Made by a program: the position numbers and the translations under genes
Notes under the pieces: model-generated
The model's input: only the letters and a program-made list of their open reading frames with translations
What the model was told of the DNA's origin: nothing
The model's database searches: none
In this document: in pieces, positions 17,288-23,854 of the stretch
Numbering within the stretch: position 1 is the stretch's first letter
Layout: every line of letters starts with the position of its first letter
Assembly (NCBI GenBank): GCA_937959065.1
Contig: CALGOI010000286.1
Location: 1-23,868 of the forward strand
Length of the DNA: 23,868 bases
Source of the DNA: an uncultured Ignavibacteriota bacterium
GTDB taxonomy: Bacteria > Bacteroidota > Ignavibacteria > Tepidaquicellales > Tepidaquicellaceae
Direction: 5' to 3'

Positions 17288-18577
17288 TTAGAACCTGATG
17301 TCCACGTATATTGTCTCTTTTAGCTCATTGAGCCATTCTTCCAGCTCTTTATTCTCTTTAAAGTAAAGAGCGAATCTTTTTATCTTTTCGTAATCATCCG
17401 GATTGGATAATGTTAGTTCATGCTCTGGTACATATTTATGTACTTTTAATAATTCATAACCGTAATTCTGGTCACCGCCTACTCTGATTGGCTCGGTTAT
17501 GCCGCCATCCTGAACCATTTGTACAGCCTCAATCTCAACGCTATCAAGTGATTCCACGGGGATAAAACCTACATATCCACTGTCCCTTTTACTGTCGGTT
17601 GCCTGGGAGTATTCAATAGCAGCTTCCTCAAATGCAATCTCACCACGCTCTATTCTTGACTTGAGCTCATTCAAAAAACTTATTGATTCGAAATCCGATG
17701 ATTCAAGCCGTGGAAACTTTACCAGGATATGCCGTGCCGTTCTCTTTTCACCCTGGATATCCTCAAGCTTGATTATGTGATATCCGAATTCCGTCTCCAC
17801 CGGTTCCGATACTTCTCCGATGTTCATAGAAAACAATGCTTCCTCAAAGCTCGGGACATAAACCCCTTTACCTGCCGGTCCTAAATAGCCGCCATTAACC
17901 TTACTTCCGGGGTCATCTGAATTCCTGGCTGCAAGTTCTTCAAAACTTACTCCCATTCTTATGCTGTCGAGGATGTCCTCTGCCTTCTGCCTGGCTATCG
18001 ATTTTTCCGTCTCCGAGATCTTTCTTGTAATAAAGATCTGTGATATTTCATATTCATTGCTTGATGCCGGGAGACTGTCCCTGTATGTCTCAAAGAATTC
18101 ACGTATTTCCTTATCTGATACTTTTATTCCACCTCTAAACCTGTCACGCTTTAACCTGTCTGCTCTTAATTTCTTTTCGAGCTCCTCTCTTAATAATAAT
18201 CTGATCCTGCCTAGCGACATTCCATATATCTCTTCCAGCTGGCTTGCGGATCCGACCTGTTCTATCAGTGACTTTATTCGGAAATCAAGTTCTCTGTTTA
18301 TGTCATCTTCGTTTATTTCTATGCTGTCCTGTACTGCTTTAGCATAGATTATCTTGTCAGTCAGTATCTGCTGGAATACCTGCTGGGCTATCATAGGTGT
18401 GATCTCCGAAAGCTGGTTCTGTCTGGCATATAGCTGCAGCTGGTACTGGAAATCCGACTCAAGTATAATGTCATCTCCGACTACCGCAAGTATCCTGTCA
18501 CCTTGTCCCGGTTGAGCATATAACCCTGCTGCCGTGAATAATATAAATAATACTGCTAATATTTTGATTACCTTCAT
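17288..18577 (-). CDS. surA: SurA-like periplasmic peptidyl-prolyl isomerase/chaperone
   Basis: A 429-residue periplasmic chaperone. A signal peptide (1-21, AGLYAQ) is followed by a SurA-type N-terminal domain (about 25-165) that opens with DRILAVVGDDIILESDFQ. Two parvulin (PpiC) domains follow: the first at about 175-273 is well preserved (EISQIFI, FEELAARNSDDPGS, NGGYLG, ETEFGYHIIKLED), and the second at about 279-382 (ARHILVKFPR, FEEAAIEYSQA, GYVGFI) is more divergent. The architecture and length match SurA, which escorts unfolded outer-membrane proteins to the BAM machinery. It lies 20 bases downstream of a parvulin lipoprotein gene, so the two form a folding operon. The assignment to SurA rather than another double-parvulin chaperone is good but not certain. 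Confidence 0.85.
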   Translation of the reverse strand: MKVIKILAVLFILFTAAGLYAQPGQGDRILAVVGDDIILESDFQYQLQLYARQNQLSEITPMIAQQVFQQILTDKIIYAKAVQDSIEINEDDINRELDFRIKSLIEQVGSASQLEEIYGMSLGRIRLLLREELEKKLRADRLKRDRFRGGIKVSDKEIREFFETYRDSLPASSNEYEISQIFITRKISETEKSIARQKAEDILDSIRMGVSFEELAARNSDDPGSKVNGGYLGPAGKGVYVPSFEEALFSMNIGEVSEPVETEFGYHIIKLEDIQGEKRTARHILVKFPRLESSDFESISFLNELKSRIERGEIAFEEAAIEYSQATDSKRDSGYVGFIPVESLDSVEIEAVQMVQDGGITEPIRVGGDQNYGYELLKVHKYVPEHELTLSNPDDYEKIKRFALYFKENKELEEWLNELKETIYVDIRF

Positions 18578-18597
18578 CTTTATCTGATTCTAATGTT

Positions 18598-20355
18598 TTA
18601 TTCTTCTGTGAATGCTTCTGACAGCACCTCTTCCTTGATAACTACAGGGTATTTCTGTTTTAATGATTCTACGTATTCTTTCTCTTTTTGTTTAAACCTC
18701 TCTTGTTGTAAAATGTTCGATATTTCCGATCTTACCTCATTGAAATCCCTGTATTTTGTTTCCTCCCCATCCTTAAATGAATATTTTTCTTTATTTGCGG
18801 TATAATAATCCTGTAATTCCTCTGGAGTGATCTGGATCTTACTCCACAATTCCTCCTGGTCCACCTTAAAGCTCAACAATCCATCTTCATATTCTTTCAA
18901 TAGCGCTTTGTATTCTTCGTTGTCTTCCACATTCTCTCTCTCAGCCATTGCATTTAATAATGGGATCTCTGCAGCTGCTTTTATGATATTTAGTAATGTA
19001 TTATGGTTTGCTGCATTGTTTGAGTAGTCCTTATTTGCCGTAAGGTAACCGGCAACGTCTCTTATCTTTACCTCACCGTCATCGAATTTTGCTATGACAA
19101 CTTCCTTATCCTGTTCTGTGAATACCTGGTCGGGATTTACGGTTCCAACGATCTTAGTAGAATCAAATTTGCTTTTTAGTAACGCCATTCCCTCATCTAC
19201 GATCTCAAAATCAAGCTTTTGCTCCAGTGCATCCATGTATTCCCTGTAAACGTTCTTATACTGGACTCCTCGTTTGTATTCCGATTTCAGCTTATCCTTC
19301 TGCTTCTCGAACGGCTCGTATTCTTTAATATCTGTTAACTTTATTATATGATACCCGAATCTGGTCTTGATGAGATCCGAAACCTGTCCGACCTCCAATG
19401 AAAATGCAGCGCTGTCGAACGGTTGTACCATCCTTCTCCTGTCAAAATACCCCAAGTCGCCTCCGTTAGGGGCTGAACCCGGATCCTCCGAAAATTCCTT
19501 AGCAAGCGTACCAAAATCCTCGCCGTTCTTTATTCTCTGTAAGATCTCATTTGCTTTGTTATATGTTTCTACTGTATCTATAACATTTCCAAGGCTGTCC
19601 GTCTTATTCTGAATCAATATATGTGATGCCTTAATGCTCTCTACTCTTTCCTTTTTGTCCGTAAGTTTTACAATGTGAAGCCCGAATTGCGTTCTGACCG
19701 GCTCTTTAGTTGTTTCACCGACTTTCATCTCATATACTACGTCCTCGAATTCCGGTACCGTCATGCCGCCGGTGAAATAATAAAGGTCGCCGCCGTTCTG
19801 TTGCACTGTCTGGTCCTCGGACATCTCCTTAGCAACTGTGGTAAAGTCCTCTCCGTTCTCTAATCGCTGCAGAACCTGCTTTGCTTTCTCATATGCCTTT
19901 ACTGAGTCCTCCGGTGTTGCTGTAGGCGGAAGGTTGATTAGTATATGTGAAGCCCTGAGCTCGTACTTTCTTCTCTCGTAAAGATCCTGTATGTTCGGTT
20001 CGATAACTTCCTTATCTATCAAAAATGTGGACACAAAGCTCTTCTTGTATTCAGCCAGGTCATTTTGTATGTCCGGCGATTCCAAAAGACCCCTGTCTCT
20101 GGCGTCTTTTACTTTTAATCTGAATTTTATAAGCAGGTCAAGAAATTCCTTCCTCTGGTCCAATGTGGTCTTCTTTGCTGAATCTATGCTATTCACCGTC
20201 TTCAAAAACTGGTCTTCAAAATCGCCTAAATAGATTTTTTCATCCCCCACTTCTGCCAGCACTGTCTTCTTTTTCGATGAACACGAAGCCAAAGCCACTA
20301 CCAGGCAGGATACTACTATCATCACGAAATATATCGGATATTTTGTTTTTATCAT
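18598..20355 (-). CDS. Double-parvulin peptidyl-prolyl isomerase lipoprotein (PrsA/PpiD-like)
   Basis: A 585-residue envelope foldase. The N-terminus is a lipoprotein signal with lipobox LASC (Cys25), so the mature protein is lipid-anchored. A SurA/PpiD-type helical segment (about 35-130, starting VLAEVGDEKIYLGDFEDQF) precedes two parvulin domains in tandem, at about 131-233 (LRASHILI, NGGDLYYF, RTQFGLHIVKL) and 240-342 (IKASHILI, DPGSAPNGGDLGYF, TRFGYHIIKL). A long charged, helical C-terminal part runs to residue 585, with a further SurA-like helical segment (EELWSKIQITPEELQDYYT). It is first in the operon with the SurA-like gene and probably the VWA-like gene. A plausible promoter lies 50 bases upstream; no Shine-Dalgarno sequence is evident. 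Confidence 0.88.
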   Translation of the reverse strand: MIKTKYPIYFVMIVVSCLVVALASCSSKKKTVLAEVGDEKIYLGDFEDQFLKTVNSIDSAKKTTLDQRKEFLDLLIKFRLKVKDARDRGLLESPDIQNDLAEYKKSFVSTFLIDKEVIEPNIQDLYERRKYELRASHILINLPPTATPEDSVKAYEKAKQVLQRLENGEDFTTVAKEMSEDQTVQQNGGDLYYFTGGMTVPEFEDVVYEMKVGETTKEPVRTQFGLHIVKLTDKKERVESIKASHILIQNKTDSLGNVIDTVETYNKANEILQRIKNGEDFGTLAKEFSEDPGSAPNGGDLGYFDRRRMVQPFDSAAFSLEVGQVSDLIKTRFGYHIIKLTDIKEYEPFEKQKDKLKSEYKRGVQYKNVYREYMDALEQKLDFEIVDEGMALLKSKFDSTKIVGTVNPDQVFTEQDKEVVIAKFDDGEVKIRDVAGYLTANKDYSNNAANHNTLLNIIKAAAEIPLLNAMAERENVEDNEEYKALLKEYEDGLLSFKVDQEELWSKIQITPEELQDYYTANKEKYSFKDGEETKYRDFNEVRSEISNILQQERFKQKEKEYVESLKQKYPVVIKEEVLSEAFTEE

Positions 20356-20406
20356 GTTAATTACTTATAGATTTAATTACCCTAAATTTTTTAGATGGAA
20401 ACCTGT

Positions 20407-20435
20407 ATTTTAACCATTTCCCCCTGCAATAACAA
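20407..20435 (-). promoter_or_regulatory. Candidate sigma70-like promoter of the parvulin operon
   Basis: On the minus strand TTGTTA (20435-20430) is followed after exactly 17 bases by TAAAAT (20412-20407), matching four and five of six consensus positions. The ATG at 20355 would follow a leader of about 45 bases. Confidence 0.45.
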
Positions 20436-20500
20436 GTCAAACCCACCTCACAATCATTAATAAATCATTATATTACAATCGCTTATTAAATCCTTATGTT

Positions 20501-20533
20501 GTCATTGCGAGGAGCCGGCGACGAAGCAATCCC
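20501..20533 (+). repeat. Interspersed repeat family A, copy 1 (GTCATTGCGAG...GCAATCCC)
   Basis: A REP-like unit with self-complementary ends (ATTGC and GCAAT) and a GCCGGC centre. A second copy lies at 22902-22929. The likeness carries on past the unit: CTATGAAATAT here, CTATGTAATAT there. Confidence 0.75.
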
Positions 20534-20553
20534 ATTCTATGAAATATACTCTG

Positions 20554-20598
20554 GCTCCCCCTCTCCTTAATAAGGAGAGGGGGCCGGGGGGTGAGGTC
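20554..20598 (+). repeat. Interspersed repeat family D, copy 1 (CCCCCTCTCC hairpin plus GGGGGGTGAGG)
   Basis: It holds a near-perfect palindrome at 20557-20583 (13-base arms CCCCCTCTCCTTA and TAAGGAGAGGGGG around one base), followed by GCCGGGGGGTGAGGTC. Related C-rich hairpins followed by GGGGTGG lie after the nuclease gene. Confidence 0.65.
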
Positions 20599-20704
20599 AG
20601 AACCCCAAAATAACCCAAAACCCTCGTTCCAAACTACGATTTGGGAACGCATACACCTGTATTTCCTCTTTATATTCTCACCTATTTTTCGGAAATTTAC
20701 ATTG

Positions 20705-20732
20705 TGTCATGCTGAACTGGATTCAGCATCTT
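20705..20732 (+). repeat. Interspersed repeat family B, copy 1 (TGTCATGCTGAAC...TTCAGCATCT)
   Basis: A hairpin with eight-base arms (ATGCTGAA at 20709-20716 and TTCAGCAT at 20722-20729) followed by CTTGTTTT. It ends 19 bases before the ATG of the nuclease gene. A second copy is at 22819-22845. Confidence 0.75.
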
Positions 20733-20751
20733 GTTTTACCCTAACAAGCAG

Positions 20752-22491
20752 ATGGCGGATAAAATTTCAATCTTCGATACTAACTTTATCGTGTGCGACG
20801 TAGAGACCACCGGCGGCTCGGCTGTCGGCAGCCGCATTACCGAGATAGCCTTCATCAAGGTGCAGGGTTTCGAGATCACCGATAAATTCACCACGCTCAT
20901 CAATCCCAAACAGCACATTCCGTCCGGCATACAGTACCTCACCGGAATCACTAACGAAATGGTAATGGATAAACCCGTTTTCAGCGAGATATCCGATAAG
21001 CTGGTCAAATTCATCTGCGACAGTGATTTTCCGAAGGGGAGGGGACGGACGCTCGCGCTTCCTCACGATACGGTCTTCGTAGGGCATAACGTACGTTTCG
21101 ATTACAATTTCGTCCGCGAATCATTTCTCCGTAACCCGGACCCGCTCGGGCTCAACATGGCTACTCTCTGTACCGCTAAACTCGCGCGGCGCATTCTCAA
21201 GCGGCTCAAAAGCAAGTCGCTCGCGAATGTCTCGGCGCACCTGGGTATAGACATCGGCAATCATCACCGCGCCTATGATGACGCGCTGGCAACCGCTAAG
21301 ATACTCATACACTTCCTCAACCAGTTGACCGAGGAGCATGAATTCGAGAATACATACGAAGTCCTGAAATTCCAGAACACACGCATCTACACAGCCGATA
21401 AAAAGTCTCCCGCTCTGCGAAGGGTCAAGCTCGATCTCCGCACTCTCCCGGAAAGTCCCGGCGTGTACTTTATGCGGAATAAGAACGGGGAGCCCATTTA
21501 CATCGGGAAAGCGAAGTCCCTCAAGGACCGCGTGTCGTCGTACTTCCGCCATAATGACGAGCTCTCGCATAAGATACGCAAGATGCTGGCTAACGTGCAT
21601 TCCGTGGATTTTCAGACGACGGACAGCGAACTATCCGCGCTGATACTAGAGTCGCGCCTCATCAAAAAGGAGAAGCCGATATTCAACTCTGCCATCAAGC
21701 GGTACCGCTTCCATCCCTTCATAAAGATAGACGTGCAAAATCACTACCCGCGCGTGGAAAAAGTTTACGAGATAGAAAACGACGGGGCGAATTACTACGG
21801 GCCCTTCTCCAGCGGGCTGACAGTCAATAAGCTGGTCAAGGACATCAACGCGCAATTCAAGCTCCGCAAATGCGAGGATAAGAAGCTCAAGCCGTCGCAG
21901 AACCACTCGACGTGCATGTATTATGATATCGGGCAGTGTAATGCTCCGTGCAACTTCACTCAGGCGCTCTCGGAATACCGCTCGGAGGTGGACCGCGTGC
22001 ATAAGTACATCACTTCAGCCGAACCCGAATCCGTACAGCGCATCCTGCTGAAAAAGATGGATGACCATGCGGAGAACTTCGAATATGAGCAGGCGGCATT
22101 CATACGCGATCGCCTCAAGGACATAGAAAAAGTGATGAGCTATCAAAAGGTTATCACCTCGGCGATAAATAACAAAAAGATCATCATCAAATGCGACGCC
22201 AAGCATTCTCGCGAGGTATTCTTTATCCATAACGGGAAGCTGGTGCATACCTACACACTGAGCAAAAGCGGGGACTCAGACCAGCGCGATCTGCTCGGTG
22301 AGATAACCGATACTACCGATTACTTGTTCTTCTCCATTAGCAAGTTCGCGCGCCATAAGTACACACCGCAGGAGCTCGACGAGATAAAGGTCATCTCCAA
22401 CTGGCTGGCTCTCAACCGGGACAGAAACCGCGTCCTGGAAGTCACCGACCGCCACACACAAAAAGACATAGTAAACTTCGTCTTCGGATAA
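20752..22491 (+). CDS. DEDDh 3'-5' exonuclease fused to GIY-YIG/UvrC-like nuclease (Cho-like)
   Basis: A 579-residue fusion. Residues 10-195 form a DnaQ-family DEDDh exonuclease: FIVCDVETTG (Asp16, Glu18), HNVRFDYNF (Asp117), and HHRAYDDA (His172, Asp177). From residue 233 a GIY-YIG domain follows (PGVYFMRNKNGEPIYIGKAK, with GVY 237-239, YIG 250-252, Arg260, and a Glu in ALILESRL). Cys374, 388, 396 and 400 are spaced x13-x7-x3, much like the iron-sulfur cysteines of UvrC. A UVR-like helical segment (EYEQAAFIRDRLKDIE) lies at about 424-465. The RNase H-like 5'-incision and HhH domains of UvrC are missing, so it resembles Cho-type repair nucleases. The ATG at 20752 is chosen over an in-frame TTG at 20731 inside a repeat. 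G+C is visibly higher than in neighbouring genes. Repeats flank both sides. Confidence 0.9.
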   Translation: MADKISIFDTNFIVCDVETTGGSAVGSRITEIAFIKVQGFEITDKFTTLINPKQHIPSGIQYLTGITNEMVMDKPVFSEISDKLVKFICDSDFPKGRGRTLALPHDTVFVGHNVRFDYNFVRESFLRNPDPLGLNMATLCTAKLARRILKRLKSKSLANVSAHLGIDIGNHHRAYDDALATAKILIHFLNQLTEEHEFENTYEVLKFQNTRIYTADKKSPALRRVKLDLRTLPESPGVYFMRNKNGEPIYIGKAKSLKDRVSSYFRHNDELSHKIRKMLANVHSVDFQTTDSELSALILESRLIKKEKPIFNSAIKRYRFHPFIKIDVQNHYPRVEKVYEIENDGANYYGPFSSGLTVNKLVKDINAQFKLRKCEDKKLKPSQNHSTCMYYDIGQCNAPCNFTQALSEYRSEVDRVHKYITSAEPESVQRILLKKMDDHAENFEYEQAAFIRDRLKDIEKVMSYQKVITSAINNKKIIIKCDAKHSREVFFIHNGKLVHTYTLSKSGDSDQRDLLGEITDTTDYLFFSISKFARHKYTPQELDEIKVISNWLALNRDRNRVLEVTDRHTQKDIVNFVFG

Positions 22492-22493
22492 AA

Positions 22494-22539
22494 CCTCCCC
22501 TCCATCGGGAAGGGTACGCCGCAGGCGGGGGGTGGGTTG
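22494..22539 (+). repeat. Interspersed repeat family D, copy 2 (diverged)
   Basis: CCTCCCCTCCATCGGGAAGG, then TACGCCGCAGGCGGGGGGTGGGTT. It begins two bases after the nuclease stop codon. It shares the C-rich arm and GGGGGGTG-G tail of copy 1, with a different centre. Confidence 0.5.
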
Positions 22540-22540
22540 G

Positions 22541-22580
22541 CCACAGAGCACACAGAGTTCACATAGTCCACAGAGAAAAG
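22541..22580 (+). repeat. CACAGAG repeat (family C), copy 1
   Basis: CCACAGAGCACACAGAGTTC is followed by ACATAGTCCACAGAGAAAAG. It is made of short CACAGAG units and closely matches 22852-22882, which lacks the nine-base ATAGTCCAC piece. Confidence 0.75.
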
Positions 22581-22592
22581 TCTCTTAAAAAA

Positions 22593-22642
22593 TTCCCCTC
22601 TCGAGAGGGGTGGCATCACGGCTTGCCGGGATGACGGGGTGT
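22593..22642 (+). repeat. Interspersed repeat family D, copy 3 (diverged), with perfect 16-base palindrome
   Basis: A perfect palindrome CCCCTCTCGAGAGGGG at 22595-22610 is followed by TGGCATCACGGCTTGCCGGG and ATGACGGGGTG. The hairpin has no T tract, so it does not look like a terminator. Confidence 0.55.
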
Positions 22643-22818
22643 GTTAACCCTATTTCAAAGAACAGCAGTTTACCTGCGCGGGAAAAAGCCCGTGAATGAA
22701 TAAACAGGCATTTATAAAAAGTGCGTCAAAAGTCCGAATCCCGTCCTGTGTAAATACAGCACCTTATTAGTTCGTAAAGTTTTTCAAGTTTTTTCAAGTT
22801 CATCAACTTTTGATAGTT

Positions 22819-22845
22819 TGTCATGCTGAACTTGTTTCAGCATCT
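22819..22845 (+). repeat. Interspersed repeat family B, copy 2
   Basis: TGTCATGCTGAACTTGTTTC followed by AGCATCT. The eight-base hairpin arms are the same as in copy 1, with a different five-base loop. Confidence 0.75.
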
Positions 22846-22851
22846 AAATAA

Positions 22852-22882
22852 CCACAGAGCACACAGAGTTCACAGAGAAAAG
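22852..22882 (+). repeat. CACAGAG repeat (family C), copy 2
   Basis: CCACAGAGCACACAGAGTTC followed by ACAGAGAAAAG, identical to copy 1 apart from a nine-base gap. Confidence 0.75.
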
Positions 22883-22901
22883 ACACTTCTCACTTGTAAT
22901 T

Positions 22902-22929
22902 GTCATTGCGAGCGTAGCGCGGCAATCCC
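22902..22929 (+). repeat. Interspersed repeat family A, copy 2
   Basis: GTCATTGCGAGCGTAGCGCG followed by GCAATCCC. It has the same ends as copy 1 with a shorter centre, and its inner GCGTAGCGC is partly self-complementary. Confidence 0.75.
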
Positions 22930-23003
22930 GGGCTATGTAATATGATCTATCCAAAGGAATATCATTAGAGAATGTCATTCGGTTCATGGTAGTAGCTTGT
23001 TTT

Positions 23004-23037
23004 GACTGCTTCGCTGACAACCGCGCGCAGTGATCAC
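23004..23037 (-). repeat. Interspersed repeat family A, copy 3 (decayed, inverted)
   Basis: GACTGCTTCGCTGACAACCG followed by CGCGCAGTGATCAC. Read on the minus strand it lines up with copy 1 (GT-CA-TGCG at one end, GCGAAGCA-TC at the other) with several changes. It faces copy 2. Confidence 0.45.
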
Positions 23038-23252
23038 TTCTCAACAAAAATAGGGAAGGAGGATGAAAGAGTAAAGAGGTCGGGAGGAGATTTTCCGGGA
23101 AAGTGTTGTGGGATGGGGTTTTTTTTGGGGGGGTACAACTTGATTACACTTATATATTAAATTTTATATTAAATAATGTATCATTAAAGCAATGCTTCTA
23201 TTAACTTAACTAATTTTTTTAAAGAAAATCATTATATTGTTAAAAAAAAACA

Positions 23253-23852
23253 ATGCAGATTTTAATTTCAATACCTGAGGCAATGAATTGGGAAAACGAT
23301 AAAAATCATAATGTTAAAAAAGTTAATAAAATGTTTAAAGAAGAGATTAGGGAAGTTTCTCACAAGTATAAAATTTCTCAATCAAACATCGGAAGAGGAG
23401 CTGATTGGATTGTCTACATATTAGAATATTTTGGATATGCAATAGGTGTAGGAACTGTAATTTCAAGTCTTCTAGCTTATGTTGAAATTTATGAAAGATT
23501 AAAAGTTTTGATTGCAAAAATGAATGAAAAGAAATATCCTTTTTTTATTGATATAGATACAGCTACTATTGTTTGCCTTAGTAAGGTCTATGAAGAATTA
23601 GGGTCTTGCGAAGAAGTTGAAATTCTTTTAAAGCAAAATGTATCAAAAATAGATTTGAAAAGTGCTTTTTTTGATGATCGACCAAAAGAAAGATTAGATT
23701 CAAATCCTTTTGGATATTATATAATCTCAATTGTTGCAAAAAAAGAATCAAAGCATTATACATTTGTATTTTGTATAACATCTCTTAATAAAATTAAATT
23801 CAAAGATATGTTTATAAATACAGAATTTGAATTTTTAAATTCACAGATATAA
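23253..23852 (+). CDS. Unrecognised A+T-rich accessory protein
   Basis: A 199-residue protein I do not recognise. It is strongly A+T rich with Lys, Ile, Asn and Phe throughout, unlike every other gene here. The first 45 residues are charged and helical. Residues 46-76 (NIGRGADWIVYILEYFGYAI onward) form a Gly-containing amphipathic to hydrophobic stretch that could be a membrane hairpin or packed helix. The C-terminal 100 residues alternate charged and hydrophobic strands (KYPFFIDIDTATIVCLSKVY, HYTFVFCITSL). No signal peptide, enzyme motif or DNA-binding motif is evident. The ATG at 23253 is chosen because it is first in the frame; internal ATGs at residues 11 and 27 are alternatives. A new ATG lies two bases after its TAA, so it is probably the first gene of an operon cut by the window edge. 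Confidence 0.65.
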   Translation: MQILISIPEAMNWENDKNHNVKKVNKMFKEEIREVSHKYKISQSNIGRGADWIVYILEYFGYAIGVGTVISSLLAYVEIYERLKVLIAKMNEKKYPFFIDIDTATIVCLSKVYEELGSCEEVEILLKQNVSKIDLKSAFFDDRPKERLDSNPFGYYIISIVAKKESKHYTFVFCITSLNKIKFKDMFINTEFEFLNSQI

Positions 23853-23854
23853 TT

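Larger units (their letters stand above)
20356..20751. other. Intergenic region: divergent promoters and interspersed repeats
   Basis: These 396 bases lie between the divergent parvulin operon and the exonuclease-nuclease gene. The left 150 bases are A+T rich and hold the operon promoter. From 20501 on the sequence is a chain of short interspersed repeats (listed separately). A stretch at 20599-20700 shows no repeat I could pair within the window. No gene is supported here; open frames crossing it read through the repeats. Confidence 0.6.
22492..23252. other. Repeat-dense intergenic region, no gene supported
   Basis: About 760 bases without a credible gene. From left to right it holds C-rich hairpin repeats (family D), CACAGAG repeats (family C), a family B hairpin, a second CACAGAG unit, a family A unit with a decayed inverted partner, a G-rich stretch with a T8G7 run (23119-23133), and finally a very A+T-rich leader (23134-23252). 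Minus-strand open frames here only read the repeats. The stretch 22643-22818 shows short tandem TTTTTCAAG copies (about 22780-22800) but nothing I can name. Confidence 0.6.

Noticed and set aside
17961..18347. 128-residue plus-strand ORF
   Set aside because: It is antisense to the SurA-like gene and its Ser/Leu-rich product is typical of a shadow frame.
20591..20803. 70-residue plus-strand ORF ahead of the nuclease gene
   Set aside because: It reads through a family B repeat and overlaps the true start of the nuclease in another frame.
21121..21600. 159-residue minus-strand ORF
   Set aside because: It is antisense to the exonuclease/GIY-YIG gene, and G+C-rich DNA gives long spurious open frames. 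Catalytic motifs on the plus strand are intact.
22595..22610. Perfect palindrome CCCCTCTCGAGAGGGG as a terminator for the nuclease gene
   Set aside because: It lacks a following T tract, lies about 100 bases past the stop, and belongs to a repeat family found on both sides of the gene.
22320..22619. Minus-strand ORF crossing the end of the nuclease gene into the repeats
   Set aside because: It is antisense to the gene and then reads CACAGAG and C-rich repeats, with no independent coding evidence.
22844..23047. 67-residue minus-strand ORF
   Set aside because: It consists of family A and family C repeat sequence translated. It has no conserved protein character.
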